From: DASUPK01 sp963843085
Lineage (GTDB): Bacteria > Actinomycetota > Thermoleophilia > Solirubrobacterales > 70-9
Assembly (NCBI GenBank): GCA_963843085.1
Contig: CAWJJG010000011.1
Coordinates: 806,001 to 870,000, forward strand
Length of the DNA stretch: 64,000 nucleotides
Direction: 5' to 3'
Part shown: piece by piece, positions 1 to 7,605 of the stretch
How the letters are laid out: every line of letters begins with the position of its first letter
Numbering within the stretch: position 1 is the first letter of the stretch
Position numbers and translations under genes: made by a program
The notes under the pieces: model-generated
Told to the model about the DNA's origin: nothing
Databases searched by the model: none
The model's input: the letters and a program-made list of their open reading frames with translations, nothing else

Positions 1-180
1 TTCGCCTTCTCGGAACTGGTCTACGTGAAGGAGGTCGCGATCGGAGCAGCCGTCGCCGTCCTGGTCGACGCGACCATCGTGCGCGCCTTCCTCTTCCCCG
101 CCGTGCTTCGGCTGCTCGGAAGGTGGGCCTGGTGGGCCCCGCCGTGGCTGGCGCGCTTCGCCAGGCCGGACGTCAGCTGA
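1..180 (+). CDS. MMPL/RND-family transporter, C-terminal fragment
   Basis: Only the last 59 codons are in the window, read in frame from base 1 to a TGA at 178-180. The fragment has a hydrophobic helix with the VLVDATIVRAFLFPAVLRLLG pattern, then a tryptophan-rich tail (GRWAWWAPPWL). This is how MMPL-family proteins usually end, and the two complete MMPL proteins in this window end in a similar way (DATIIRALIVPAVISLMGRWNWW). The family exports lipids or hydrophobic compounds across the inner membrane. The substrate cannot be inferred. The gene converges with the GGDEF/HD-GYP gene and overlaps its 3' end by 8 bases. Confidence 0.8.
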   Translation, partial: FAFSELVYVKEVAIGAAVAVLVDATIVRAFLFPAVLRLLGRWAWWAPPWLARFARPDVS

Positions 181-1909
181 CCTCGACGCTCTCGCGGTCG
201 AGAGCGCGAAGGAACGCATCGACCACGGGGCGTGAGAACTGCTTGCCCGACCAGCGAATGAGCTCCTCTCGGGCCTTCTCGGGCCCGATCGCCATCCGGT
301 AGACCCGGTCGCTGGTCATGGCCTCGTAGGCGTCGGCCACGGCGAGGATCGACGACTCGACCGGGATCTCGTCGGCGTCGAGGCCCTTGGGGTAGCCCGT
401 GCCGTCCGGCCGCTCGTGGTGCGCCAGGATCCACCCGCGCACGTCATCGAGCTCACGGCTGGAGAGGATCCGCGCGCCGAGCTCCGGATGACGCTTCATC
501 TGATCCATCTCCTCGGTGGTGAGCGGCCCGGGCTTGCAGAGGATCGAGTCGGGGACGCCGATCTTGCCGATGTCGTGAAGGACTCCGGCGAGCTTGATCC
601 GCTGGACGCGGTCCTCATCGAGACCCAGCTCGAAGGCCATCATCTCGCAGAAGTTCGAGACGGTCTGGCTGTGCCGTGCGGTTCCAGAGTCGCGCTGGTC
701 GAGCGCCTCCGCCAGGCTGAGCACGGTCGCCAGGTGGCTCTGGGCCTCGACGTTGCGCCGGCCCGTGACCGAGCCGAGCACGCCAGTCACCTCGGGGCTG
801 TAGATCACCGCGCGGTCGCGGCCCAGCGCCTTGGCGGCGCGCAGGGCCTGGTCGCCATCCGACAGCAGGCCGGCCAGGTCGCGGGAGTGCTCGGGGAAGC
901 TCGCGACCCCGGCGGACGCGGTGATCTCGATCTGCGGCTTGACGAAGGTCTTCCGGATCTCTCCGAGGATCTCCTCCGCGAAGAGGAACGCGGTGTGCTG
1001 GTCCATCTCCGGGAGCAGGATCGCGAACTCCTCCCCTCCCGATCGCGCCACGACGTCCATCAGGCGGGTCTGCTGCTCCAGCAGGTTCGAGACGTTGTAG
1101 AGCACGCGGTCGCCCGCGCCGATTCCGTGCCGCTCGTTGACCCGGTTGAAGCGGTCGATGTCGATGACGACCACGCTGAGCGGGCGGTCGTGCGGGGTGG
1201 CGCGCTCGATCTCGCGCTCGACCGCCTCGTGCAGCGCCACCCGGTTGGGCAGGCCGGTGAGTGGATCCGTCCGGGCGGCATCGGTCAGCCTGCCGAGCAG
1301 TCGCTCCACGCGGGAGCGGAGATAGGTGAGCAGGGTGGCGGCGGTGATCAGGGTCCCGGTCGTGATGACGAAATGGCTGATCGCCGTGTGCTCGCCACCG
1401 GTCGGGATCGGCGCGACCGCTATCGCGAAGGCGTAGTTGAAACCCGCCCAGACGACGTTGAGCGCCGCGTCGACCTTGGAGAGCGGGAAGTAGAAGACGT
1501 AGAGGCCGACCCAGAGATACATCAGGGCGTAGCCGCTGATCGCGTTGCCGCTCGAGATCACGGCGGCCGTCGTCAGCACGGTCGCGAGCGCAGGCCCGAG
1601 CCGCATCAGCCAGATCGGGATCCGGCCGGCGCCCAGGAACATGAAGAGCGCCCAGCCCGCGGCCGACGCCTGGATCAGGAGAAGGGCGGTGACGTTGAAG
1701 TAGGCCGGATGGGGAAGGAGAACGGCGAGCGTGCCGGTGACGCAGGCGCCCGCGGCGAGGTACGCCTGTGCCAGCGCGATCGGCCGCTTGGCGGCCGGCC
1801 CCGACAGCAGGTTCTTGGGCTCGTTGGCGCGCAGCCGGCGGTCTCGGCGATCGCTGACCTCGCCCTCTTCGAGCGTCGGAACCATTCCTCCCATTGCGAT
1901 TAAGCCCAT
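173..1909 (-). CDS. Membrane GGDEF + HD-GYP cyclic-di-GMP turnover protein
   Basis: This 578-residue protein combines synthesis and degradation modules for c-di-GMP. Residues about 45-195 form several membrane helices. A diguanylate cyclase domain follows (DPLTGLPNR at about 215-223), with the active-site motif GGEEF at 291-295. An RxxD inhibitory site (RLMD, 282-285) sits exactly five residues upstream. The C-terminal HD-GYP phosphodiesterase domain has HD at 445-446 (HDIGKIGVPD) and HHERPDGTGYP at 497-507. Both catalytic motifs look intact, so both activities are possible, although one domain often only regulates. An ATG at 1909 is used; later in-frame ATGs at codons 6 and 9 are alternatives. 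The neighbours give no pathway. Confidence 0.93.
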   Translation of the reverse strand: MGLIAMGGMVPTLEEGEVSDRRDRRLRANEPKNLLSGPAAKRPIALAQAYLAAGACVTGTLAVLLPHPAYFNVTALLLIQASAAGWALFMFLGAGRIPIWLMRLGPALATVLTTAAVISSGNAISGYALMYLWVGLYVFYFPLSKVDAALNVVWAGFNYAFAIAVAPIPTGGEHTAISHFVITTGTLITAATLLTYLRSRVERLLGRLTDAARTDPLTGLPNRVALHEAVEREIERATPHDRPLSVVVIDIDRFNRVNERHGIGAGDRVLYNVSNLLEQQTRLMDVVARSGGEEFAILLPEMDQHTAFLFAEEILGEIRKTFVKPQIEITASAGVASFPEHSRDLAGLLSDGDQALRAAKALGRDRAVIYSPEVTGVLGSVTGRRNVEAQSHLATVLSLAEALDQRDSGTARHSQTVSNFCEMMAFELGLDEDRVQRIKLAGVLHDIGKIGVPDSILCKPGPLTTEEMDQMKRHPELGARILSSRELDDVRGWILAHHERPDGTGYPKGLDADEIPVESSILAVADAYEAMTSDRVYRMAIGPEKAREELIRWSGKQFSRPVVDAFLRALDRESVEVS

Positions 1910-2011
1910 CGCGGTTAAGAGTATCGGCGCAAAATGGACACTTCTCCTGCCCAGTATTCAGGAAATTTCGCTACCGAACGAAATACCCAAATAGTGCGCG
2001 TATGCGGCGGT

Positions 2012-3475
2012 TTATTCCGCTATCTCAGTCTGACTGATCTTGATCGGTTTGGGTGCATGGAACCTGCGCGAACCTGCAGGTGACTTCACCCCAGGTGAGA
2101 TTCGACGCACCCGCGCCTGCCCCTCCCTACCGGGTGAGAGGGTGAAACGGCGGCGAGCCACCGGCTCGTCGGACTCCTGAACGAGCTCGAGCTCGGCCTC
2201 CTCCAGCACGGTGCGGATCACCACCGCCATCTCGTACTGCGCGAGGGAGGCGCCAAGGCAGCGGCGGATCCCCCCGCCGAACGGAATCCAGGCTCCGCCC
2301 TCGCTGCCCTTCGGGCTGTCCCCGAGGAAGCGCTCGGGCCGGAACTCCTTCGGCTCCGGGTAGATCTCGGGGTCGCTGTGGATCAGGTAGATCGCGACCA
2401 TCAGGACGGATCCGGCGGGCAGGCTGTAGCCGAGAAGCTCGATCGGGACGAGGGCCTTGCGCGCGGCGATGGGAATCACCGGGCGGCGGCGGAGGGCCTC
2501 CTTGACGACGGCCATCAGGTAGGTCTGGTCCCCGGTCTGCATCTCGCGCATCAGCCGCTCCAGCTTGTCCGGCGAGCGCAGCAGGCGCTCGAACGACCAG
2601 GTCAGCCCGGCGGTCGTGGTCTCGTAGCCGGCCATCAGGAGGGTGAGCAGCTCGTCGCGGATCACGCGATCCTCGAGCGGCGTGCCGTCCTCGTATGTGG
2701 CCCGGACCAGCAGCGAGAGCGCATCGTCCCGGATCTCGGTCAGCGGATCGGCGCGCCGGTCGCTGATCGTCTCGTAGAGGATCTCGTCGATCCCGTCGAT
2801 GAAGCGCATCAGCCTTGCGTAGGGGGTGACTCCGCCCAGCTCGTGCCGGAACCACGGGATCAGGGTGAAGGGGGACTCGCAGCGATCCATCATCTGCGGG
2901 ATCAGGGTGCGGAGCTTGGCCTCGCGGTCGCTGCTCCCGTCGGTCCCCATAGCGATCCGCATCATCACCTCGAAGGAGATCGCCTCCATCTCGCCGAGCA
3001 GGCGGATCTCCCTGCCCGCGTCCCAGGTCGCGACGCGATCCCGGGCGATGCCCGCGATCAGCTCGCGGTAGCGCTCAGCGTGGCGCCCGACGACGGGAAG
3101 CAGGATGCGCCGGTGGTGGATGTGCTCCGGGCCGTCCATCACCAGGATCGAATGGTTCCCGACCACGTCCCTGAAAATCCCGTTCGTGTCGCCGGCCCGG
3201 AAATGCTGCGGGTCGGCCGTGAGCACCTGCTTGGCGGCGGCCGGATCGCTGATCACGAAGACGTTGGAGGCGGGCCCGAGCCGCAGCGAGAAGATCGGCC
3301 CGTACTTCTGGCGGCACTGCTCCATGAACTCGATCGGGCGGTACATCCAGCGGAGCGTCTGCACCGAGCCGGGCAGCCTCGGCCCGGGGGGCATCTGGCG
3401 TCCGGATCGGCCGTTCAGGATCGGATCCGCGTGAGCCTGGTCTGTCGGCGGCGTTGCCACGGGTGGGGATTCCAA
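2012..3475 (-). CDS. Cytochrome P450
   Basis: This 487-residue heme monooxygenase has the three P450 signatures in order. The I-helix oxygen-binding motif AGYET is at 282-286, the K-helix ExxR (EALR) at 326-329, and the heme-binding loop FGGGIRRCLG at 399-408 with Cys406 as the expected iron ligand. There is no N-terminal membrane anchor, as is usual for soluble bacterial P450s, which need separate ferredoxin and reductase partners. None is adjacent. The start used is a TTG at 3475; the protein may begin further in. It is divergent from an acyl-CoA dehydrogenase across a 204-bp region holding a 16-bp palindrome, so lipid or steroid oxidation is a reasonable guess. The substrate is unknown. 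Confidence 0.95.
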   Translation of the reverse strand: MESPPVATPPTDQAHADPILNGRSGRQMPPGPRLPGSVQTLRWMYRPIEFMEQCRQKYGPIFSLRLGPASNVFVISDPAAAKQVLTADPQHFRAGDTNGIFRDVVGNHSILVMDGPEHIHHRRILLPVVGRHAERYRELIAGIARDRVATWDAGREIRLLGEMEAISFEVMMRIAMGTDGSSDREAKLRTLIPQMMDRCESPFTLIPWFRHELGGVTPYARLMRFIDGIDEILYETISDRRADPLTEIRDDALSLLVRATYEDGTPLEDRVIRDELLTLLMAGYETTTAGLTWSFERLLRSPDKLERLMREMQTGDQTYLMAVVKEALRRRPVIPIAARKALVPIELLGYSLPAGSVLMVAIYLIHSDPEIYPEPKEFRPERFLGDSPKGSEGGAWIPFGGGIRRCLGASLAQYEMAVVIRTVLEEAELELVQESDEPVARRRFTLSPGREGQARVRRISPGVKSPAGSRRFHAPKPIKISQTEIAE

Positions 3476-3601
3476 GCGCCTACTCGCTTCTTAGTACATT
3501 CGTCCACCCAACTCTATGGAGGATCGGGTACCGATACATCCGCATTAGTTCGATAGTTAGCTTCCTGGGAAATCTCGTTCACGGCCCTGGTTGCGGTAGG
3601 A

Positions 3602-3617
3602 AGTAGGAAGTCCTACT
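3602..3617. promoter_or_regulatory. 16-bp palindrome, candidate operator
   Basis: The arms AGTAGGA and TCCTACT are perfect inverted repeats separated by AG. A second partial GTAGGA unit lies just upstream. The site sits 62 bases before the start of the acyl-CoA dehydrogenase gene, within the region shared with the divergent P450 gene. The size and symmetry fit a TetR/FadR-like dimer site, but no such regulator is adjacent. Confidence 0.5.
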
Positions 3618-3679
3618 ATTCACTTTGCGGGCGCGCCGGACGGGCCCCGCTCCATCCCTGACGAGAAGGAGAACGAGCA

Positions 3680-4891
3680 GTGGCCAGCGCGACTTCGAGC
3701 GTCATCAAGCCCGATCACAGCGCCTCCCGCAGCAGGCATTTCGTCTTCACCGACGAGCACGAGGAGCTGCGCGAGTCGATGAAGTCATGGGTGTTGAAGG
3801 AGCTCACCCCCCACCGCTTCGAGTACGAGGAGAACCTCTGGCCCGACTCGGTCCTGCATCGGGCCGGCGAGCTCGGCTACATCGGCCTCTGCTACCCCGA
3901 GGAGTACGGCGGTCAGGGCGGCGACTACTTCTACTCGCTGGTCCGCGCCGACGCGATGAGCTACTCGGGCTGCGGCGGGCTCAACATGGGGATGGCGGTC
4001 CACACCGACATGGCGACGCCGCCGATCCACCTGCTCGGCACCGAGGACCAGAAGCAGCGTTACCTGGTCCCCTCCATCAAGGGCGAGCTGATCAGCTCGC
4101 TCGGAATCACCGAGCCGGGCGCCGGCTCCGACGTCGCCGGCATCCGCACCACGGCGAAGCGCGACGGAGACGAATGGGTGATCAACGGCTCGAAGATCTT
4201 CATCACCAACGCACTGCGCGCCAACTACATCGTGCTGGTCGCCAAGACCGATCCGGATGCCGGGCACGACGGCATCAGCCTGTTCATCGTCGACATCCGC
4301 GACTCCGACGGCAAGGAGACCGAGGGCTTCTCCGTCTCCCGGAAGCTGGAGAAGATGGGGATGCACGCCTCGGACACGGGCGAGCTCTCCTTCCAGGACG
4401 TCCGCGTCCCGGCTGAGAACCTCCTCGGCCAGGAGGGCAAGGGCTTCTACCACATCAGCTGGGAGCTCCAGGGCGAGCGGCTGGTCGCCGCGATCGGCTG
4501 CGTCTCCGGCGCCGAGCGCGTCTTCGAGCGGACCCTCGAGTACGCCAAGGAGCGCGAGGCCTTCGGCCGCCCGATCGGCCGCTTCCAGGCGATCCGCCAC
4601 AAGTTCGCCGAGATGTCGGTGAAGATCGAGGCCGCCAAGCAGATGGTCTACGCGACCGCCTGGCGCTTCTCCAACGGTGAGTACCCCGTCCGCGAGATCA
4701 CGCAGGCCAAGCTCTACGCCTCACGGATCATCGAGGAGGTCTGCGACGACGCGATCCAGATCCACGGCGGCTACGGCTACATGAAGGAGTACGAGGTCGA
4801 GCGCGCCTACCGGGACGCCCGCCTCAACCGAATCGGTGCCGGCACCGACGAGGTGATGCTCGAGGTGATCGGGCGAAGCTACGGCCTCTAG
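3680..4891 (+). CDS. Acyl-CoA dehydrogenase (paralog 1)
   Basis: This 403-residue flavoprotein oxidises an acyl-CoA to the 2-enoyl-CoA. It has the family signatures GITEPGAGSD (FAD/substrate region) and IQIHGGYGYMKEYEVERAYRD. At the position where short-chain enzymes carry the catalytic Glu, the sequence is GAGTDE, so that residue is missing. A Glu in the helix segment GERLVAA matches the alternative base position used by isovaleryl- and long-chain acyl-CoA dehydrogenases. Translation starts at GTG 3680, preceded by a good AGAAGGAG ribosome site. The gene opens a plus-strand lipid-catabolism run and is about 60% identical by eye to the paralog at 5837. Confidence 0.95.
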   Translation: MASATSSVIKPDHSASRSRHFVFTDEHEELRESMKSWVLKELTPHRFEYEENLWPDSVLHRAGELGYIGLCYPEEYGGQGGDYFYSLVRADAMSYSGCGGLNMGMAVHTDMATPPIHLLGTEDQKQRYLVPSIKGELISSLGITEPGAGSDVAGIRTTAKRDGDEWVINGSKIFITNALRANYIVLVAKTDPDAGHDGISLFIVDIRDSDGKETEGFSVSRKLEKMGMHASDTGELSFQDVRVPAENLLGQEGKGFYHISWELQGERLVAAIGCVSGAERVFERTLEYAKEREAFGRPIGRFQAIRHKFAEMSVKIEAAKQMVYATAWRFSNGEYPVREITQAKLYASRIIEEVCDDAIQIHGGYGYMKEYEVERAYRDARLNRIGAGTDEVMLEVIGRSYGL

Positions 4892-5292
4892 GCCGCCTTC
4901 GCCTTGATGGGTCCCGGGGACGCCCCCACGTACCCGTACGGCGAGAGATCCATGACGGCCCGCACCTCGACGACGCTGTCGGGGCGCAGCGGGACCTTCT
5001 TCGCCCAGCCGATCGCCTCCTCGAGGCTGTCGACGTCGATCAGGCAGAAGCCGCCGAGCTGCTCCTTGGTCTCCGCGAACGGGCCGTCGGTCACGGCCGG
5101 CTCGCCGCTCTCGCCGAAGCGCACGGTCTTGGCCGTCCTCGGCAGCTCGAGGGCCTCGTTGGCGATCATCACGCCGGCCTCGATCGCCTCGCGATCGAAC
5201 TCGTTCCAGGCCTCCATGGCCGCCTTCATGTTGTCCTCGGTTCCCTCGTACATCCGGTCCTGGTCCCGGACGAAAGTGAGCAGGTACTTCAT
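4888..5292 (-). CDS. YCII-related (DGPF) domain protein
   Basis: This is a 134-residue single-domain protein of the YCII/DGPF family, beginning MKYLLTFVRDQDRMYEG and carrying DGPFAETKEQLGGF with SLEEAIGWA. The start at 5292 was chosen because AAGGAGGAA lies just upstream; extending to 5331 adds unlikely residues. Relatives are small ferredoxin-like-fold proteins, often found near ECF sigma factors, and most have no assigned role. The gene is convergent with acyl-CoA dehydrogenase paralog 1, their stop codons overlapping at 4888-4891, and it interrupts an otherwise plus-strand run. Confidence 0.88.
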   Translation of the reverse strand: MKYLLTFVRDQDRMYEGTEDNMKAAMEAWNEFDREAIEAGVMIANEALELPRTAKTVRFGESGEPAVTDGPFAETKEQLGGFCLIDVDSLEEAIGWAKKVPLRPDSVVEVRAVMDLSPYGYVGASPGPIKAKAA

Positions 5293-5393
5293 GTCTTCCT
5301 CCTTGGTTCCAGCGGCCTCTTCTCGCCGCATTCAACCTGACGACGAACGTGGCCGGGCGAAATCGACAGGGTTCGGTGAGAATCGATCGGCGC

Positions 5394-5840
5394 ATGAGCA
5401 ACCTCGACCACATCCGCTCCTACTACGACGCCCTCAACACCGGCGACGCCGATCTGGTCGCCTCGCACTTCACCGACGGCGCCGTTCACTACTACACGCG
5501 CCTCGGGCCACACGAGGGCGCCGCGCGGATCGGCCAGAACTCAGAGATGGGCGTGAACATGATCGACGGCCAGTGGTACATCGAGCACGGCATCGAGCAG
5601 GGCGATGAGGCGGTGATCGAGTGGACGATGACCTGGCGCGACCCGAAGTCCGGCGAGAAGCGCCTGGATCGCGGCACCGAGTGGTTCCTGATGCGCGACG
5701 GCAAGATCGCCGAGGTGCGCGCCTACCATCACGGCGGGAAGAAGAATCCGCAGGGCGACCTGCTCGGCTTCGACCACGAGGGCCGCGGTTACACGATGTT
5801 GGAGAACTGGAAGCCGCCGGAGAGGAAGGCGACCCCGTGA
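5394..5840 (+). CDS. SnoaL-like / NTF2-fold protein
   Basis: This 148-residue protein starts MSNLDHIRSYYDALNTGD and has the NTF2-like pattern of an N-terminal helix (YYDALNTGDADLVASHF), a cone-shaped sheet and the phrase RDGKIAEVRAYH. SnoaL-like proteins act as isomerases, hydratases or ligand-binding proteins, and the exact activity cannot be read here. The ATG at 5394 is preferred over an upstream start at 5349, which would add a low-complexity arginine-rich leader. Its stop overlaps the GTG start of the next acyl-CoA dehydrogenase (GTGA), so the two are probably translationally coupled and functionally linked. Confidence 0.85.
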   Translation: MSNLDHIRSYYDALNTGDADLVASHFTDGAVHYYTRLGPHEGAARIGQNSEMGVNMIDGQWYIEHGIEQGDEAVIEWTMTWRDPKSGEKRLDRGTEWFLMRDGKIAEVRAYHHGGKKNPQGDLLGFDHEGRGYTMLENWKPPERKATP

Positions 5841-7015
5841 ACGTCATCAAGGACACCGGCAACCGCGCGCAGCTCCCGCCCTTCACCCAGGAGCACGAGG
5901 AGCTGCGCGAGTCGGTGCGGCGATTCGTCACCAGGGAGATCGCCCCGCACGTCGACGAGTGGGAGGAGGCGCGCGAGTTCCCCCGCGAGCTCTATGCCCG
6001 CTGCGGCGAGCTCGGCTTCCTGGGCCTGAAGTTCGAGGAGCGCTACGGCGGGCAGGGCGGCGACTACGTCCACGACGCGGTCTGGGTCGAGGAGCTCTCC
6101 CGCTCGGGCGGCAGCGGCGGGGTCGCGGCCGGCCTCGGCGCTCACGCCGAGATCGCCATGCCGCCGATCTGGAAGTTCGGCACCGAGGAGCAGAAGCAGC
6201 GCTGGCTGATGCCGGGAATCAAGGGCGACCTGATCGGCGCGCTCGGGATCACCGAGCCGGGCGCCGGCTCCGACGTCGCCTCGATCCGGACGACAGCGAG
6301 GAAGGTGGACGGCGGCTACGTCGTCAACGGCGCCAAGACCTTCATCACCAACGGCGTCCGCGCCGACTTCCTCGTCTGCGCCTGCAAGACGACCGAGGAG
6401 GGCGGCCACCACGGCATCTCCTTCCTGGTCCTCGAGCGCGACATGCCGGGCTATGAGGTCGTCTCGAAGCTGGAGAAGATGGGCTGGCACGCCTCGGACA
6501 CCGGCGAGCTCTCCTTCAGCGACGTAGAGGTCCCCGACGAGAACCTGCTCGGAGAGCAGAACGAGGGCTTCAAGCTGATCATGGCCAACTTCCAGTGGGA
6601 GCGGCTGACCATGGCGCTGGGGGCCGTCGGAGGCATGCAGAAGGTCTTCGAGATGACTCTCGAGTACGCCAAGGAGCGCGAGGCCTTCGGCCGCCCGATT
6701 GGCAGCTTCCAGGCGATCCGCCACAAGTTCGCCGAGATGTCGGTGAAGATCGAGGTCGGCCGGGCGATGACCTACAACTGCCTGCGGAAGTTCGCGGCCG
6801 GTGAGGACGCGCTGCGCGAGGTGACGCAGGCGAAGCTCTTCACCCAGCGGGCGATGTGCGAGGTCGCCGATGAGGCGATCCAGATCCACGGCGGCTACGG
6901 CTACATGCGCGAATACGGAGTCGAGCGTGCCTACCGCGATGCCCGCCTCGGCCCGATCGGCGGAGGCACCGACGAGGTGATGAAGGAGATCCTGGGCAAG
7001 CAGCTCGGGCTGTAG
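5837..7015 (+). CDS. Acyl-CoA dehydrogenase (paralog 2)
   Basis: This 392-residue acyl-CoA dehydrogenase starts at GTG 5837, overlapping the previous stop by four bases. The motifs are GITEPGAGSD, FITNGVRADF, MGWHASDTGELSF and IQIHGGYGYMREYGVERAYRD. As in paralog 1, the short-chain catalytic position is not Glu (GGGTDE), while WERLTMA carries a Glu at the isovaleryl/long-chain position. The catalytic base has therefore probably moved to that helix. The open frame extends upstream to 5621, but that part overlaps the SnoaL gene out of frame and is not coding. The gene lies between two SnoaL-like proteins and probably acts with them on one acyl-CoA substrate. Confidence 0.95.
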   Translation: MNVIKDTGNRAQLPPFTQEHEELRESVRRFVTREIAPHVDEWEEAREFPRELYARCGELGFLGLKFEERYGGQGGDYVHDAVWVEELSRSGGSGGVAAGLGAHAEIAMPPIWKFGTEEQKQRWLMPGIKGDLIGALGITEPGAGSDVASIRTTARKVDGGYVVNGAKTFITNGVRADFLVCACKTTEEGGHHGISFLVLERDMPGYEVVSKLEKMGWHASDTGELSFSDVEVPDENLLGEQNEGFKLIMANFQWERLTMALGAVGGMQKVFEMTLEYAKEREAFGRPIGSFQAIRHKFAEMSVKIEVGRAMTYNCLRKFAAGEDALREVTQAKLFTQRAMCEVADEAIQIHGGYGYMREYGVERAYRDARLGPIGGGTDEVMKEILGKQLGL

Positions 7016-7025
7016 CGTCCGGCGC

Positions 7026-7388
7026 GTGATCAGCGACGAGCAGGCTGGCCGCTTCGCGGATGAGTGGTACACGGCGTGGAACTCCCACGACCTCGACGCG
7101 ATCCTGAGCCACTACGCCGACGACGTCGAGTTCGTCTCACCGTTCGTCGCGGCGCTGAACGACGACCCCGGCGGGACCGTTCACGGCAAGGAGGATCTCC
7201 GCGCCTACTTCGCCCGCGGCCTGGAGCGCTTCCCGGAACTGCGCTTCGAGCCCCTCGAGCTCCTGGTCGGCGTCGACTCGGTGACGCTCATCTACGTGAG
7301 CGTCGAGGACAGGCGCGCCGCCGAGGTGATGACGCTCGACCCGGAGGGGCTGGTCGTGCGGGTGCAGGCGCACTACCGGAGTCCCTGA
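7026..7388 (+). CDS. SnoaL-like / NTF2-fold protein, second copy
   Basis: This 120-residue protein starts at GTG 7026, ten bases after the preceding acyl-CoA dehydrogenase. It has the NTF2-like layout: WYTAWNSHDLDAILSHYADDVEF, a KEDLRAYFARGLERFPELRF helix region and a C-terminal sheet. It is the second SnoaL-like protein paired with an acyl-CoA dehydrogenase within 4 kb, which suggests a duplicated module. Polyketide-type isomerase or hydratase activity is known in the family but is not demonstrated here. Confidence 0.85.
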   Translation: MISDEQAGRFADEWYTAWNSHDLDAILSHYADDVEFVSPFVAALNDDPGGTVHGKEDLRAYFARGLERFPELRFEPLELLVGVDSVTLIYVSVEDRRAAEVMTLDPEGLVVRVQAHYRSP

Positions 7389-7488
7389 GGCGATAACGAC
7401 CGAGGCGGTCGTGCGGTCTAGTCGATCGAGGGTTGCGGGCGCGCGATGTCACGCGAGCCGGTGTTCAGCCGTCACATACATAGCGATG

Positions 7489-7520
7489 AATTTGGGGCTG
7501 AATAGGGGTCATCCCCAATT
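7489..7520. other. Interrupted inverted repeat in a 217-bp gene-free region
   Basis: AATTTGGGG and CCCCAATT form an inverted repeat, with one bulged T, around a 15-base loop, about 90 bases upstream of the MMPL gene at 7606. It could be an operator or a 5'-UTR hairpin. The rest of 7389-7605 shows no clear gene or strong promoter. Confidence 0.35.
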
Positions 7521-7605
7521 GAAGGACGCGCGAGCGGTGTCCATGCTGCTGCCTCGCACCCGTCTGTAAGTCATCGACCGCAACGAACACAGGAGGGAAC
7601 CTTTC

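Noticed and set aside
416..1903. 495-codon plus-strand frame opposite the GGDEF/HD-GYP gene
   Set aside because: It is fully antisense to a gene with clear catalytic motifs, and its own composition is Arg/Asp/Glu-biased with no recognisable fold.
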